DNA from: Candidatus Geothermincola secundus
Lineage (GTDB): Bacteria > Actinomycetota > Geothermincolia > Geothermincolales > Geothermincolaceae
NCBI GenBank assembly: GCA_015711755.1
Contig: JACVIY010000002.1
Span: 1 to 50,867, forward strand
Direction of reading: 5' to 3'
Length of the DNA stretch: 50,867 bases
Part shown: positions 9,271-18,306 of the stretch, piece after piece
How positions within the stretch are numbered: the stretch's first letter is position 1
How the letters are laid out: each line of letters opens with the position of its first letter
The notes under the pieces: generated by a model
What the model saw: only the letters and a program-made list of their open reading frames with translations
Told to the model about the DNA's origin: nothing
Databases searched by the model: none
Made by a program: the position numbers and the translations under genes

Positions 9271-10454
9271 AGCTCGGGAAGATATTCTCGGCCAGCGTCA
9301 AGACCATCTACCGGGACAAGATAGCCCTCTTCTGGGCCCTCGCCTTCCCCCTCATGTTCATCGCGCTGTTCGGCCTCTTCAGCATGGGCATGTCCGGCAA
9401 CAACCTGGGCAAGCTGGCCTGGCTGGACCGGGCCGGCGACGAGGCCTCACGGCAGCTCAGGCAGGCGGTGGCCGAATCCGACGTCTTCACCATCACCGAG
9501 GACTACACCGACCTCGAGGAGGCCAAGGAGGCCATGCGCAACAACAAGATAAACTTCGTCCTCCTGGTGGAGGGGCCGGACGGCCCCGACGGCGCCGCGG
9601 AAGGCGGCCGCATCTTCCCGGAGGTGACCCTGTTCACCGACGTGAAGAACCAGAACATCAACGCGGCGGCGGTGAGCTTCTTCGACGGGCTCAAGAAGCA
9701 GTTCTTCGCGGCCTCCATGATCGCCACCGTCGACGGCATCCTGCAGATACCCGACCTCGACCAGAACGCGCGGCAGTTCTACTCCTGGCTACGCGGGCAG
9801 CTGGAGGAATCATCGGAGCCGGTCCGCAGCCAGGAGGGCGGCAGGAATCCCGTGAAATACTTCGACATGGTCTTCGTGGGCCTGGTATGCATGGGGATCA
9901 TGAACTACGCGGTTACCGGGTTCGCCATCAACCTCGCCGCCATGCGCGAGCAGAAGATACTTAAGCGCCTGCTGACCACCCCCCTGCCCATCCACCGCTT
10001 CATGCTGGGGGAGATCCTGGCCTTCCTCGTCCTGGCCTTCGTCCAGCTGGGGATAATGCTGGCGGTGGGCATGGGCATGTTCGGGGCGAAGATCTACGCC
10101 GGCTGGTGGTTCCTCTTCCTCTTGGTCTTCCTGGGCGCCCTGCTCTTTCTCTCCCTGGGCTTCTTCCTGGCGGCCTTCGCCCGCACCGCCAACGCCGCCT
10201 CGGGCATGGCCAACGGCATAGCCATCCCCCTGATGTTCCTGGGAGGCGTCTTCTTCCCCCTGGAGGTGCTCCCCGGACCCTTCTACCAGACCTTCCGCTT
10301 CCTGCCGCTGGCCCCCATGATCCAGGCCATGCGCTCGGTCTGCCTGGAGGGCGACCCCGTCGCCGATCAGCTGCCGCGCATCATCATCATGCTGGTCTGG
10401 CTGGCGGTCATCGCCGGTCTGGGTCTCTACTTCTTCCGTTTCGGCGATGAGTGA
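9267..10454 (+). CDS. ABC-2 type transporter permease
   Basis: This 395-residue membrane subunit has the ABC2_membrane_3 layout. There is one N-terminal transmembrane helix (about residues 19-40, ALFWALAFPLMFIALFGLF), a large extracytoplasmic domain (about 45-205), then five helices from about 208 including GIMNYAVTGFAINLAAMREQ and LGGVFFPLEVLPG. The conserved cytoplasmic segment KILKRLLTTPLP sits between helices two and three. It begins inside the stop codon of the ATPase gene and overlaps the ROK kinase start by eight bases, so the three form one operon. Export of a small hydrophobic compound is the likely role, by family. Confidence 0.9.
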   Translation: MKLGKIFSASVKTIYRDKIALFWALAFPLMFIALFGLFSMGMSGNNLGKLAWLDRAGDEASRQLRQAVAESDVFTITEDYTDLEEAKEAMRNNKINFVLLVEGPDGPDGAAEGGRIFPEVTLFTDVKNQNINAAAVSFFDGLKKQFFAASMIATVDGILQIPDLDQNARQFYSWLRGQLEESSEPVRSQEGGRNPVKYFDMVFVGLVCMGIMNYAVTGFAINLAAMREQKILKRLLTTPLPIHRFMLGEILAFLVLAFVQLGIMLAVGMGMFGAKIYAGWWFLFLLVFLGALLFLSLGFFLAAFARTANAASGMANGIAIPLMFLGGVFFPLEVLPGPFYQTFRFLPLAPMIQAMRSVCLEGDPVADQLPRIIIMLVWLAVIAGLGLYFFRFGDE

Positions 10455-11397
10455 GCCGGCGTTCATCGGCCTGGACGCCGGCGGCACCCGCACCCGCGGC
10501 GTGCTGCTGGTGGGAAAGGGCAGGGTCACCTCTCTTGCCCGTCCCACCGACGGGCGAAGCGAGGAGTCGGTGCTGCGCGCACTCCTCGACGTCATCCGAG
10601 ACCTCCGCGAGTACGCCGGGCGGCTGGGGGTGAGCCCTCTGGGGCTGGGGGTGGGAATCGCCGGATACATCGACCACGAAAGGGGGGTGGTCACCGAATC
10701 CCCCAACCTGCCCCTGCGCGACCTGCCCCTGCGCGACCTGCTGGGCCGGGAAACCGGACTGCCGACGGTGGTGGACAACGACGCCAACTGCGCGGCCCTG
10801 GCGGAGAACCGGCTGGGGGCGGGGCGGGGCTGCCGGCATCAGGTCCATCTCACCCTGGGGACGGGCATCGGCGGGGGCATCATCATCGGCGGCGAGCTCT
10901 ACCGCGGTGCCAGCGGCTCCGCCGCCGAACTCGGGCATATCATCGTCCTCGAGGGAGGACCTCAGACCGCCTGCGGCCACGGCGGATGCCTGGAGGCGCT
11001 GGCCTCGGGCAGCGCGGTGGAGAGGGAGGCCAAGCTGCTAATGGAAGAGGGATGGATGCCTTTGGGAGTGAAGGTGAAGGGCTCCGAGCTCAATGCCGCG
11101 GACGTGGCCGCGGCGGCCCGCGCGGGAGACCCCGCGGCCCGGACCCTGTGGGAGCGCATGGGTCATTTCCTGGGGGTGGGGATGGCTTGCATCATCAACG
11201 CCCTCAACCCCGAGAGGCTGACGCTCTCGGGTGGTCTCACCGAGGCCTGGGACCTCTTCAGCGAGCCCATGATGGAAGGGGTGTCGCGCCATGCCGTGCC
11301 CTTGAGCTTTGAGGCCGTGCGCATCCTCACTTCGGAGCTCGGGGACTGGGGCGGGGCCATCGGCGCCGCCATCCTCTCCGCCGAAGCGGCGCATTGA
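10447..11397 (+). CDS. ROK-family sugar kinase (glucokinase-like)
   Basis: This 316-residue protein has the N-terminal phosphate loop LDAGGTRTRGVLL, the catalytic NDANCAALAE (VVDNDAN), LGTGIGGGIIIGG, and the ROK zinc motif, here CGHGGCLEALASG, with GAELGH-like SAAELGHI before it. ROK kinases phosphorylate glucose or related hexoses with ATP or polyphosphate; the exact sugar is not determinable. There is no N-terminal helix-turn-helix, so it is an enzyme, not a ROK repressor. Its start overlaps the permease stop by eight bases, which makes it the third gene of the ABC operon, although no functional link with an exporter is obvious. Confidence 0.9.
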   Translation: MSEPAFIGLDAGGTRTRGVLLVGKGRVTSLARPTDGRSEESVLRALLDVIRDLREYAGRLGVSPLGLGVGIAGYIDHERGVVTESPNLPLRDLPLRDLLGRETGLPTVVDNDANCAALAENRLGAGRGCRHQVHLTLGTGIGGGIIIGGELYRGASGSAAELGHIIVLEGGPQTACGHGGCLEALASGSAVEREAKLLMEEGWMPLGVKVKGSELNAADVAAAARAGDPAARTLWERMGHFLGVGMACIINALNPERLTLSGGLTEAWDLFSEPMMEGVSRHAVPLSFEAVRILTSELGDWGGAIGAAILSAEAAH

Positions 11398-11425
11398 CGC
11401 CTATCTACTTTTCGCACTCACGGAT

Positions 11426-11528
11426 AGGGTTAAATCGGTTTCAGGCGGTCTTGACTCGTCTTTCAAACACAGGAAAAGAGGACGAAGACAACACGGACAG
11501 GGTGAAGCCGGTTTCAGGCGGGCTTCAC
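11426..11528. repeat. Pair of 30-bp direct repeats, the second forming a perfect hairpin
   Basis: Two copies of a 30-base unit (11426-11455 and 11499-11528) match at 25 positions and share the core CGGTTTCAGGCGG. In the second copy, GTGAAGCC (11502-11509) and GGCTTCAC (11521-11528) form a perfect eight-pair stem around an 11-base loop. This hairpin spans the stop codon of the minus-strand methyltransferase gene (11514-11516) and could act as its terminator. Confidence 0.6.
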
Positions 11529-12341
11529 GGCCCTCACCCTGACGCTCTTGATCACAGGGGCCGCTTCCCTCAGGGCATGCGAAGCCATCCCCGACGGGGC
11601 CGCCGGAACGGTGCCGCAACACCCTTCATCCGAGGACGACTCCAGCGGGTAATCGCTCTCCTCCGCCACCTCGACCCTTTCGAAGCCGGCATCGCGGATG
11701 GCCTCCAGGTAATCCTCGACTTGCAAGGCGCCCGCGACGCAGGCGCACCAGGCCTCCTTGGAGGAGGCTACCTCCGGCGGCAGCGGCGCCCTCAGGGCCA
11801 TGTCGGAGACCATCAGCCTGCCGCCCGGCCTGAGCGCCCGCCATGCCTCCCTGAAGACCCGCCTCTTATCCGGTGAGAGGTTTATCACGCAGTTGGATAT
11901 GACCACATCCGCCTCTCCGTCCCGCACCGGGAGGTTCTCGATCTCCCCCAGGCGGAACTCCACGTTGGAGAACCCCCCTTCCTCGGCATTGCGGCGGGCC
12001 CGCTCCAGCATCTCGGGGGTCATGTCCACCCCGATGACCCGGCCCTGAGGGCCCACGCGGCGTGCGGCGATGAAACAATCCAGCCCCGCTCCGCATCCCA
12101 GGTCCAGCACGGTTTCGCCCTCCCGCAGGCCGGCCAGGGCCACCGGGTTGCCGCAGCCCAGTCCGAGGTCGGCCCCCGAAGGCACCGCGGCGAGATCCTC
12201 CTCGCCGTAACCGACCACCCGGCTGATCTCCGCGGGAGATCCCCCGCAGCAGGGGGAAGCGGAGCCGCAGCAAGATCCGCCGCCTTTGGCGACCTCCGCG
12301 TAACTGCCACGCACTTTCCCGCGTATCTCGTCCCCCTTCAT
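11514..12341 (-). CDS. arsM: Arsenite S-adenosylmethyltransferase (ArsM-like)
   Basis: This 275-residue class-I methyltransferase has the ArsM hallmarks: VRGSYAEVA at the N-terminus, LGLGCGNP (Cys63), the SAM loop VLDLGCGAGLDCFIAA, SNCVINLSPDKR (Cys151) and WCACVAGAL (Cys199/201). The cysteines correspond to the arsenic-binding set of the family. A Cys-rich N-terminal stretch (CC at 24-25 and 31-32) and a CC pair near 240 are extra thiols. The enzyme would methylate As(III) using SAM. Its ATG overlaps the stop of the AbrB-like gene (ATGA), so the two are co-translated; no arsR or ars pump is nearby. Confidence 0.85.
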   Translation of the reverse strand: MKGDEIRGKVRGSYAEVAKGGGSCCGSASPCCGGSPAEISRVVGYGEEDLAAVPSGADLGLGCGNPVALAGLREGETVLDLGCGAGLDCFIAARRVGPQGRVIGVDMTPEMLERARRNAEEGGFSNVEFRLGEIENLPVRDGEADVVISNCVINLSPDKRRVFREAWRALRPGGRLMVSDMALRAPLPPEVASSKEAWCACVAGALQVEDYLEAIRDAGFERVEVAEESDYPLESSSDEGCCGTVPAAPSGMASHALREAAPVIKSVRVRAVKPA

Positions 12342-12658
12342 CCTCTATCCTCCTTACGCGCATGCCTGCCGGAACGACTTACCGCCATCTCCCGCGAGGA
12401 GAACAGGGGCTCCAGGCTCTCCCGCACCATCTCGGCCAGTCCCTCGGCCCTCATCAAGACCAGGCAGCAGACGTCACTGTCGCGTTCCCAGCTGACCAGG
12501 GCGAGCTTTTCGCCCGCTCTGAGGCCGATGCGGTCGCGCAGCTCCTTGGGGAGGACCATCTGACCCCGCTCGTCCACGCCGATCAGCCCCTCCAGCCTGC
12601 AAACAGTCCCTGCCTCATCACCTTTGCAGCAGGACTTGCCCTGTTTCGCGGCGGCCAT
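12338..12658 (-). CDS. AbrB/MazE-type transcriptional regulator (HgcAB-associated-like)
   Basis: This 106-residue protein has a swapped-hairpin AbrB DNA-binding domain: GLIGVDERGQMVLPKELRDRIGLRAGEKLALVSWE (about residues 24-60). A cysteine cluster (SCCKG, VCR, and VCC later) is dispersed around it. This resembles the small AbrB-like proteins often found beside hgcAB or arsM genes, but no hgcAB is here. The start at 12658 has AAAGGAGG six bases upstream; an ATG at 12703 would ignore that site. As the first gene of an operon with arsM it may autoregulate in response to a thiol-binding metal(loid), which is inference. Confidence 0.8.
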   Translation of the reverse strand: MAAAKQGKSCCKGDEAGTVCRLEGLIGVDERGQMVLPKELRDRIGLRAGEKLALVSWERDSDVCCLVLMRAEGLAEMVRESLEPLFSSREMAVSRSGRHARKEDRG

Positions 12659-12677
12659 CTTTCCTCCTTTCAATTCT

Positions 12678-12713
12678 AATCTGATATTTCTGATAATTCT
12701 CAATATTCAGATT
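12678..12713 (-). promoter_or_regulatory. Inverted repeat (candidate operator) at the AbrB-arsM transcription start
   Basis: AATCTGATATT (12678-12688) and its near-complement AATATTCAGATT (12702-12713) are separated by 13 bases. The arms differ by one inserted base. The repeat covers the -10 box and the expected start of transcription, where a repressor would act. This AT-rich block stands out from its GC-rich surroundings. Confidence 0.5.
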
Positions 12714-12736
12714 ATCATGATGTTTGTGCATGTCAA
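12709..12736 (-). promoter_or_regulatory. Sigma-70-type promoter of the AbrB-arsM operon
   Basis: Read on the minus strand: TTGACA (12736-12731), 16 bases, TAATCT (12714-12709). The -35 box is a perfect consensus. Confidence 0.65.
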
Positions 12737-12820
12737 GCGGACATCGCCATCGGAAGGCCGGCCCTATGGCGCGGATGAAGCGGAGCTTTTGCCGAGCTGA
12801 CTCGGAAAGAGCCTGCGGAC

Positions 12821-13402
12821 TCAATCGCTCCCCCGCTGCACCGCCGCATCGCGGGCCAGGCGCATGGCCTCCTCCAGCTCCTCCGCCCGCTGGGATCCGA
12901 TGAGCAGGCGGCGCCCGTCGCGCAGGACCAGCTGCAACCCGCGGTCCCCGCGCACATTGTAAGCCCTTCCGCTCCTGCCCCAGCGGATTCCCCATCCACC
13001 GAACTCCCTGATGGGGCGGTAGCGGCGTGCCCGGAACTCCGCGATGTCCTGCCAGAGGAATACTCGGGGGCGTCGGTGGAAGGGGGCGAAACGCACGTAC
13101 AGGCCGTCCCGGCGCACCTCCACGACAAGCTCCATGGTGAGGAAGAGGAGGGGCACCCCCATCCCGACCAGGACCCAGGTGAAAGCGAGCAAGGCGTCAT
13201 CCACCGTCCCGGCTCCTTGCGGGCGGTGGAAAACGAACCGGGACAGGGCCATGGCCCAGATCCCCAGCGCCATCAGCGACACCAGCACCGCTATCCACCT
13301 CTGGGTGAAACGCTGGGTCTCGCTGAACGCGACCCCGCCGCCTTCTTGCATGAGCACCTTCTCAGCCAACCTCTCCGAGCGCCGCATCGCCTCAACTGTC
13401 AT
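12821..13402 (-). CDS. Membrane protein of the DUF6141 type
   Basis: The protein has the stretch FSETQRFTQRWI, two hydrophobic helices (about residues 40-60 and 75-97 from my start), then a soluble beta-rich domain with ELVVEVRRDGLYVRFAPFHRR and WGIRWGRSGRAYNVRGDRGLQLVL, ending LLIGSQRAEELEEAM. This is the layout of small bacterial DUF6141 proteins, with two membrane helices followed by a PH-like domain. The start is uncertain: ATGs at 13402 and 13387 and one further in lack a clear ribosome site. It appears to be a single gene, divergent from the ABC transporter at 13603. No function is known to me. Confidence 0.7.
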   Translation of the reverse strand: MTVEAMRRSERLAEKVLMQEGGGVAFSETQRFTQRWIAVLVSLMALGIWAMALSRFVFHRPQGAGTVDDALLAFTWVLVGMGVPLLFLTMELVVEVRRDGLYVRFAPFHRRPRVFLWQDIAEFRARRYRPIREFGGWGIRWGRSGRAYNVRGDRGLQLVLRDGRRLLIGSQRAEELEEAMRLARDAAVQRGSD

Positions 13403-13509
13403 TATGCCATAGGGGACATGGCCTCGCTGCCCGGAGGATAGGACCGGTCGCATTACTCCTCGAGCATGGCCCCGACGGTCTTGGGGCATCCATGGGCATG
13501 AGCGAGATC

Positions 13510-13538
13510 ATGCCCGCCTGCCGGCAAGCGGATAGAAT
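13510..13538 (+). promoter_or_regulatory. Putative promoter of the MacB-type ABC operon
   Basis: ATGCCC (13510-13515), 17 bases, TAGAAT (13533-13538). The -10 is near consensus, the -35 is weak. Confidence 0.45.
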
Positions 13539-13602
13539 GCTATAGCGTAATAACGGAGCGGGCTCCCGGCCGGGCGCCCCTATGGTGGTGAAGGAGGGCC
13601 GT

Positions 13603-14754
13603 TTGCTCAAATACATCGTACGCAACATGTGGAGGCGCAAGGCGCGCACCTTTTTGACCGTCTTCGGGATCGTGGTGGGCATCTTCGCCCTAACCGTGCT
13701 GGGCGGGCTGTCGGCCCGTCTTACCCAGCAGGTCAACGGGGCCCGCTCCTGGTTCACCAGCAAGATATCGGTGGTGCCGGAGGGCTCTTCCCTCTTCGGG
13801 GGCGGCGAAGGTTACCTGCCCCTTTCCAAGGTCGCGGAGATCGAGGAGGTCCCCGGGGTGAAGAGCGCGGTGGCCGGGTTCGGGTTAACCCTCACCAACG
13901 AGAGTTCGGGCTTCGGATCGCCCGAGCTCATCGTGGGCGCCGACCTCACCAGATCAAGCGACCTCCTCAATCTGGTGGACATAGGGCGGGGGCGCATCCT
14001 GGAGGAGGGCGACCGGGGCAAGGTGGTGCTGGGCTCCGTCCTGGCGGAGAAGTTCTCGGCCGGGCCGGGCGACATCGTGGATCTCAGGGGTCGCGCCTTC
14101 GAGGTGGTGGGCGTTTACCGGCCCACCCTCTCCGCGGTGGACGGCTTCGCCTTCATATCCTACGAGGAAGCGCTGGACCTCTTCCGCGCCGCTAACCCTT
14201 ATTTCCAGGTAGAGGACATCGCCGCCACCATAGACGTCTTGCCGCAGCCGGGGGTGGACATGGAGGAGCTGGCGGAGAGGATACGCGGCGAGGTGCAGGG
14301 GGTCAGGGTCATATCGCCCCGCGAGGCGGAGAAGCAGATAGGCCAGTTCAGCCTGATCTTCAACGCCATCCTGCTGGGCATCGCCTTCATCGCCCTGGTG
14401 GTGGGCGGGCTCTCCATCATCAACACTATGGTCATGTCGGTCTCGGAACGGGTGAGGGAGATCGGACTGAAGAAGGCCATCGGCGCGGAAACACGCTCGG
14501 TGCTCTCCGAATACCTGCTGGAATCGTCGCTCATCGGCCTCTCGGGGGGGACGGTGGGGACGGCTCTGGGCGTAGTGGCCATCGTGCTGCTCAACCGGGC
14601 CACCGCCTCCAGCAACGTAAGCGTGTTCGCCGTCACCCCGACGGTGGTGGCGGGTCCGGTGCTCTTCGCGGTGGTCCTGGGGACCCTGGCCGGGGTCTTC
14701 CCGGCGCTGCGGGCGGCCCGTCTCAAGCCGGTCGAGGCGCTCCGGGAGGATTGA
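13603..14754 (+). CDS. ABC transporter permease, MacB/FtsX type
   Basis: This 383-residue permease has an N-terminal helix after MLKYIVRNMWRRKARTFLTV, a large extracytoplasmic MacB-like periplasmic-core domain (about 40-255), and three C-terminal helices of the FtsX fold, including the conserved VMSVSERVREIGLKKAIGAE and the closing ALRAARLKPVEALRED. I choose the TTG at 13603 because AAGGAGG lies just upstream (13591-13597); an ATG at 13582 would overlap that site. The ATPase partner begins 14 bases after the stop. Such pairs export lipoproteins, peptides or drugs; without an outer-membrane partner here the role is unknown. Confidence 0.9.
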   Translation: MLKYIVRNMWRRKARTFLTVFGIVVGIFALTVLGGLSARLTQQVNGARSWFTSKISVVPEGSSLFGGGEGYLPLSKVAEIEEVPGVKSAVAGFGLTLTNESSGFGSPELIVGADLTRSSDLLNLVDIGRGRILEEGDRGKVVLGSVLAEKFSAGPGDIVDLRGRAFEVVGVYRPTLSAVDGFAFISYEEALDLFRAANPYFQVEDIAATIDVLPQPGVDMEELAERIRGEVQGVRVISPREAEKQIGQFSLIFNAILLGIAFIALVVGGLSIINTMVMSVSERVREIGLKKAIGAETRSVLSEYLLESSLIGLSGGTVGTALGVVAIVLLNRATASSNVSVFAVTPTVVAGPVLFAVVLGTLAGVFPALRAARLKPVEALRED

Positions 14755-14768
14755 GGGGTGATGAGCCG

Positions 14769-15485
14769 ATGATCGAGACGCGTTCCGTGAGAAAGACATA
14801 CCGGGTGGGCGAGCAGGAGATACGGGCGGTCGACGGAATAGACCTGTCCATAGGGGCGGGGGAGTTCCTATCTATAGTGGGGCCTTCCGGTTCCGGCAAG
14901 ACCACCCTGCTGCATCTGCTGGGCTGCCTCGACGCCCCCACCTCGGGGCAGGTGCTCATTGACGGGACCGACACCTCCACCCTCACCCCCACGGAACTGA
15001 CCCGACTCCGCAGGGAGAGGATCGGCTTCGTCTTCCAGGAGTTCAACCTGCTGCCGGTGCTGGACGCGGCGGAGAACGTGGAGCTGCCCCTCCGCTACAT
15101 GAAGGTCCACCCCGCCGAGAGGCGGCGCCGCGCCCTGGAGGCGCTGGAGCAGGTGGGCCTGGCCGACCGGGCCCGCAACCGGCCCTCCCAGCTCTCCGGG
15201 GGGGAACAGCAGCGGGTGGCGATAGCCCGCGCCCTGGTCACCCGGCCCTCGCTGGTGCTGGCGGACGAGCCCACCGGCGAGCTGGACACCCGCAACACCT
15301 GCCTGGTCATCGAGCTCATGCGGGACCTCAACCGGGAGACCGGCCAGACCTTTTGCATCGTCACCCACGATCCCCTGGTGGCATCGTACACCCGCAGGGT
15401 CATCACCCTGAGGGACGGCCGCATCGCCTCCGACCTGCCCGGCGAGGAGGCCGAGCTGGCCTGCGAGGGACGTCCGGAGGTGTGA
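14769..15485 (+). CDS. ABC transporter ATP-binding protein, LolD/MacB type
   Basis: This 238-residue ATPase shows Walker [11 protein letters not shown]-loop VFQEFNLLP, signature [15 protein letters not shown], Walker [13 protein letters not shown] and the switch His in IVTHDP. The sequence [14 protein letters not shown] with TGELD is typical of the LolD/MacB subfamily, which works with permeases like the one encoded just upstream. The ATG at 14769 follows GAGGGG by ten bases; a TTG at 14751 would overlap the permease stop and is less likely. The C-terminal tail after RDGRIASDL is short and acidic. Confidence 0.92.
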   Translation: MIETRSVRKTYRVGEQEIRAVDGIDLSIGAGEFLSIVGPSGSGKTTLLHLLGCLDAPTSGQVLIDGTDTSTLTPTELTRLRRERIGFVFQEFNLLPVLDAAENVELPLRYMKVHPAERRRRALEALEQVGLADRARNRPSQLSGGEQQRVAIARALVTRPSLVLADEPTGELDTRNTCLVIELMRDLNRETGQTFCIVTHDPLVASYTRRVITLRDGRIASDLPGEEAELACEGRPEV

Positions 15486-15509
15486 GGCAAGGGTTCGCGC
15501 CCGCTCTGC

Positions 15510-17888
15510 TCAGACGCATGTGCGGGAGATTATCTCCTCCTTGACCCCGTCGGGCAGGTCGTCGAAATAGGCGCAGTATCCCGCCACCCTGACCACCAGC
15601 CCGGGATGCTTCCCGGGATGGCGGCGGGCATCCTTCAGCAGTTCCGGGTCCAGCACGTTGAACTGCACCTCCATGCCCCCCGCAGCGCCGTAGGCCTCGA
15701 TGAGCGCCGCCAGCCTGGAGACTCCCTCCTCCCCCCGCAGGGTTCTCGGGTCGAAGCTGAGGTTGAGGGCGTAGCCGTTGGGCGCGAGAGGGGGAGGGAC
15801 CGAGCAGACCGAGCGGATGACGGCGGTGGGACCCTTACGGTCGCAGCCGCCTGCCGGGCTCAGGCTGGAAGCGAAGGGCTCCCCCGATCCCCTTCCGCTG
15901 GGAAGCGCCCCGGTTCGCCTGCCGAAAGCCACATGGCATGTCACCGAGTAAAAGCCGGCCACATAGGGCCCTCCCCGCTCGCTCCGGTAAGGCCGAAGGC
16001 AGCGGTTGAACATCTCGGCGGTCCACCGGGCGTAACCGTCGGGGAGGGGATGGTCGTTGCCGAACTTCGGCGCTTGCTTGAGTTCGGCCCGCAGGCGCGC
16101 GCGCTCGGGAGAGCCGCGAAAATCGCAGCGGAGCGCCTCCGCCACCTCTCCCATGCTGTGGCTCTTCCTGCGGAAGACCACCTCCTCCAGGGCGGCCAGG
16201 GAATCGGCCACATCCGCCAGTCCCACCCCCTGCACCCCGCTGGAAACGTAGCGGGCCCCTCCCTCGGTGAGGTCCCTGCCGCTCTCCGGGCAACCCTCCA
16301 CCAGGAGCGAGGAGAAGGGGGTGGGGTGATATTCGCGGTTTCCCCTCTCGATGAGCCGGAAATCCTCCATCATGCGTCCCAGCTGATACCGCACCTGGGC
16401 CTCGAATGCATCCAGCACGTCCTCCATGCTGCGGAAGGAAGCGGGGTCGGGCGTCGCTGTCCCCTCCCGGCGGCGCTTACCGAAGCGCCTGCCCCTGTTG
16501 AGCGCCAGTTCCAGACAGACGGGCAGGTTGAAGAGCCCGGCATCGGTGGAGAAGAAGCTCTTGCCGGGCAGCGACAGCTCCACGCATCCCACGATGCCGT
16601 AATCTCTCGCTTCTTCCAGCGGGTAACCCGATGAGGTGAGCGCCTCCACCGCCGCCTCGTCGCAATAGACCGCGGGCATGCCCTTCCCCTCCTGGGCCAC
16701 CTCGGCCACCCTCTCCAGGTAGCGGCGGGGAGAGCCGGCATGCACCCTCGCCTGGAAATTGGGGTCGCGCAGGCCGTATCCCTCCATGGCCTCGAGGAAG
16801 AGCATGGTCAGGTCGTTGACCGCGTCCCCGCCATCGCGGTCCATCCCCCCGATGGTAACCGCCTGGACCACCAGGTAACCGCCGTGGTATTCGCTTATGC
16901 GCTGCGAGAGCAGGAAGACGTGCTCCACCGCCTTGGCGGAGAAGCAGCGCAGTAGCTCCAGGGCCCGCTGTCGGGTGATGCGGCCCTCCTCGAGATCCCT
17001 GCGGTAATAAGGGTAGAGGTACTGGTCGGCGCGCCCGAAGGACACCGCGGAGTTGAGCCCCTCCAGTATGACCGCCAGGTGGGTGAGCCACAGCGACTGC
17101 AGGGCCTCATGGAAGGTGCGCGCCGGGCCGGCGGGGACTCGGCGGAGGATGCCCGCCATCTCCTCCAGTTCCTCCCTTCGCCGGCGATCCCTTTCCGCCC
17201 GGGCCTGCCTCTCCGCCTCCCGCGCCAGCCGCTCCGCGTAGGAGACGAGGCCCTCGAGGGCGATGCGGGCAGCGGCGTGAAAGGGGCCGTCCATCCCCTC
17301 GATCCTCTCGAGGAATCCCTCCGCCCCCAGGCGCAGCATCTCCGGATAACCCGGGATGAAGTGGCCGATGCCTCCCGCCTCGTTGATGAGATAGTAGGTG
17401 GGGTCGAGCTGTTCCCTCACGTATCCTGCCAGGCGACCGCTGCCGGCCAGGGCGCGCCAGGGCAGGTTGCGTCGGGCCCAGTAAGGGAAGACCCGAAAGA
17501 CAAGGTCGGCCCGCTCCCGCAGGGAAATCTCCAAAGGGGTCACCTTGCGCCGGCCTATCCAGAGAAGGTCCTCGCTCATCCACAGGGAGGCGAGCTCCGG
17601 CTGCAGCAGGGCGGAGACGCGGTGCGAGCCGGGGTTGCCCGCTATGAGCTCGTCCGGCCAGATGCGGGCGGACTTGTTGCAGAGAAGGTGGCGCAGGGCG
17701 CGGGCCCTGCGCAACGCCATGGGCGCTTCGGGTTCATCGTGGTGCCGGAAATAATCGGTGATAAGCGCGGCGCGTTCGGTGTCGAGGCAGACCGGCTCCC
17801 GTAGGAGCGCTTCCCTGATGCGGGAGAAGCGGTCGGAGCCGCGCTCTCCCTCAGTGACCCTCATGACCGAAGCCGTCTCCCGGGTCAT
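15510..17888 (-). CDS. Glycyl radical enzyme, GCVE-type (pyruvate formate-lyase 2 family), substrate unknown
   Basis: This 792-residue enzyme (from the ATG at 17888) has the active-site loop [15 protein letters not shown] (Cys435, Glu437) and the glycyl-radical loop [14 protein letters not shown] near the C-terminus (Gly770). CxE motifs of this kind occur in glycerol/diol dehydratases, choline lyase, hydroxyproline dehydratase and arylacetate decarboxylases, so it carries out a radical lyase reaction, not the two-cysteine reaction of true PFL. The specific substrate cannot be inferred. No activase is adjacent; two lie about 6-8 kb away. The start is uncertain (17963, 17888, 17864 are all possible), since the 5' end overlaps the DUF2007 gene. 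Confidence 0.88.
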   Translation of the reverse strand: MTRETASVMRVTEGERGSDRFSRIREALLREPVCLDTERAALITDYFRHHDEPEAPMALRRARALRHLLCNKSARIWPDELIAGNPGSHRVSALLQPELASLWMSEDLLWIGRRKVTPLEISLRERADLVFRVFPYWARRNLPWRALAGSGRLAGYVREQLDPTYYLINEAGGIGHFIPGYPEMLRLGAEGFLERIEGMDGPFHAAARIALEGLVSYAERLAREAERQARAERDRRRREELEEMAGILRRVPAGPARTFHEALQSLWLTHLAVILEGLNSAVSFGRADQYLYPYYRRDLEEGRITRQRALELLRCFSAKAVEHVFLLSQRISEYHGGYLVVQAVTIGGMDRDGGDAVNDLTMLFLEAMEGYGLRDPNFQARVHAGSPRRYLERVAEVAQEGKGMPAVYCDEAAVEALTSSGYPLEEARDYGIVGCVELSLPGKSFFSTDAGLFNLPVCLELALNRGRRFGKRRREGTATPDPASFRSMEDVLDAFEAQVRYQLGRMMEDFRLIERGNREYHPTPFSSLLVEGCPESGRDLTEGGARYVSSGVQGVGLADVADSLAALEEVVFRRKSHSMGEVAEALRCDFRGSPERARLRAELKQAPKFGNDHPLPDGYARWTAEMFNRCLRPYRSERGGPYVAGFYSVTCHVAFGRRTGALPSGRGSGEPFASSLSPAGGCDRKGPTAVIRSVCSVPPPLAPNGYALNLSFDPRTLRGEEGVSRLAALIEAYGAAGGMEVQFNVLDPELLKDARRHPGKHPGLVVRVAGYCAYFDDLPDGVKEEIISRTCV

Positions 17889-18165
17889 CCTCTCCACCAC
17901 CTCTCGGCGTACCGCCCACCTCAGCACCAGCGGCTCTTTCGCGCAAACGCAGCAGTAGGCCACGGGCTCCCTCCAGCTCCTCCGGCGGCACCAGCACCCT
18001 GCTCAGGCCCACGCTGCCGAAATAGGGGCGGGGGACATCGGTTAGCTCGTAAGGGTGGAAGCCCTCCTCCTCGAGGATTCCCCTCACCAGCTCGGCCTCC
18101 ATGTACTCCCCGGTGAAGACCACCGGGAGTTCCCTGCCGCGCCGCAGGCAATCGAGCCAGCCCAT
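17851..18165 (-). CDS. DUF2007 (putative signal-transducing) protein
   Basis: This 104-residue protein has the DUF2007 core LPVVFTGEYMEAELVRGILEEEGF followed by YFGSVGLSRVLVPPEELEGARGLLLRL (residues 13-75), a small ferredoxin-like fold related to PII-type regulators. The last 30 residues are Gly/Asp-rich and disordered, and their codons overlap the start of the glycyl radical enzyme. The arrangement suggests co-transcription with that enzyme, but no functional connection is established. Only a weak GAGGG site precedes the ATG. Confidence 0.75.
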   Translation of the reverse strand: MGWLDCLRRGRELPVVFTGEYMEAELVRGILEEEGFHPYELTDVPRPYFGSVGLSRVLVPPEELEGARGLLLRLRERAAGAEVGGTPRGGGEDDPGDGFGHEGH

Positions 18166-18306
18166 ACGTCAATAATCCCTCATGCGCCCGTGGATGTCCA
18201 CGACATATGCCGGACGAACGGCATCCCGTCGCTTTGAGGGAAAGCCTCTGTGGTATATTCATCACGGGACCATCGCCGACTCGCGTGACTGAAGGAGGCA
18301 TCGAAC

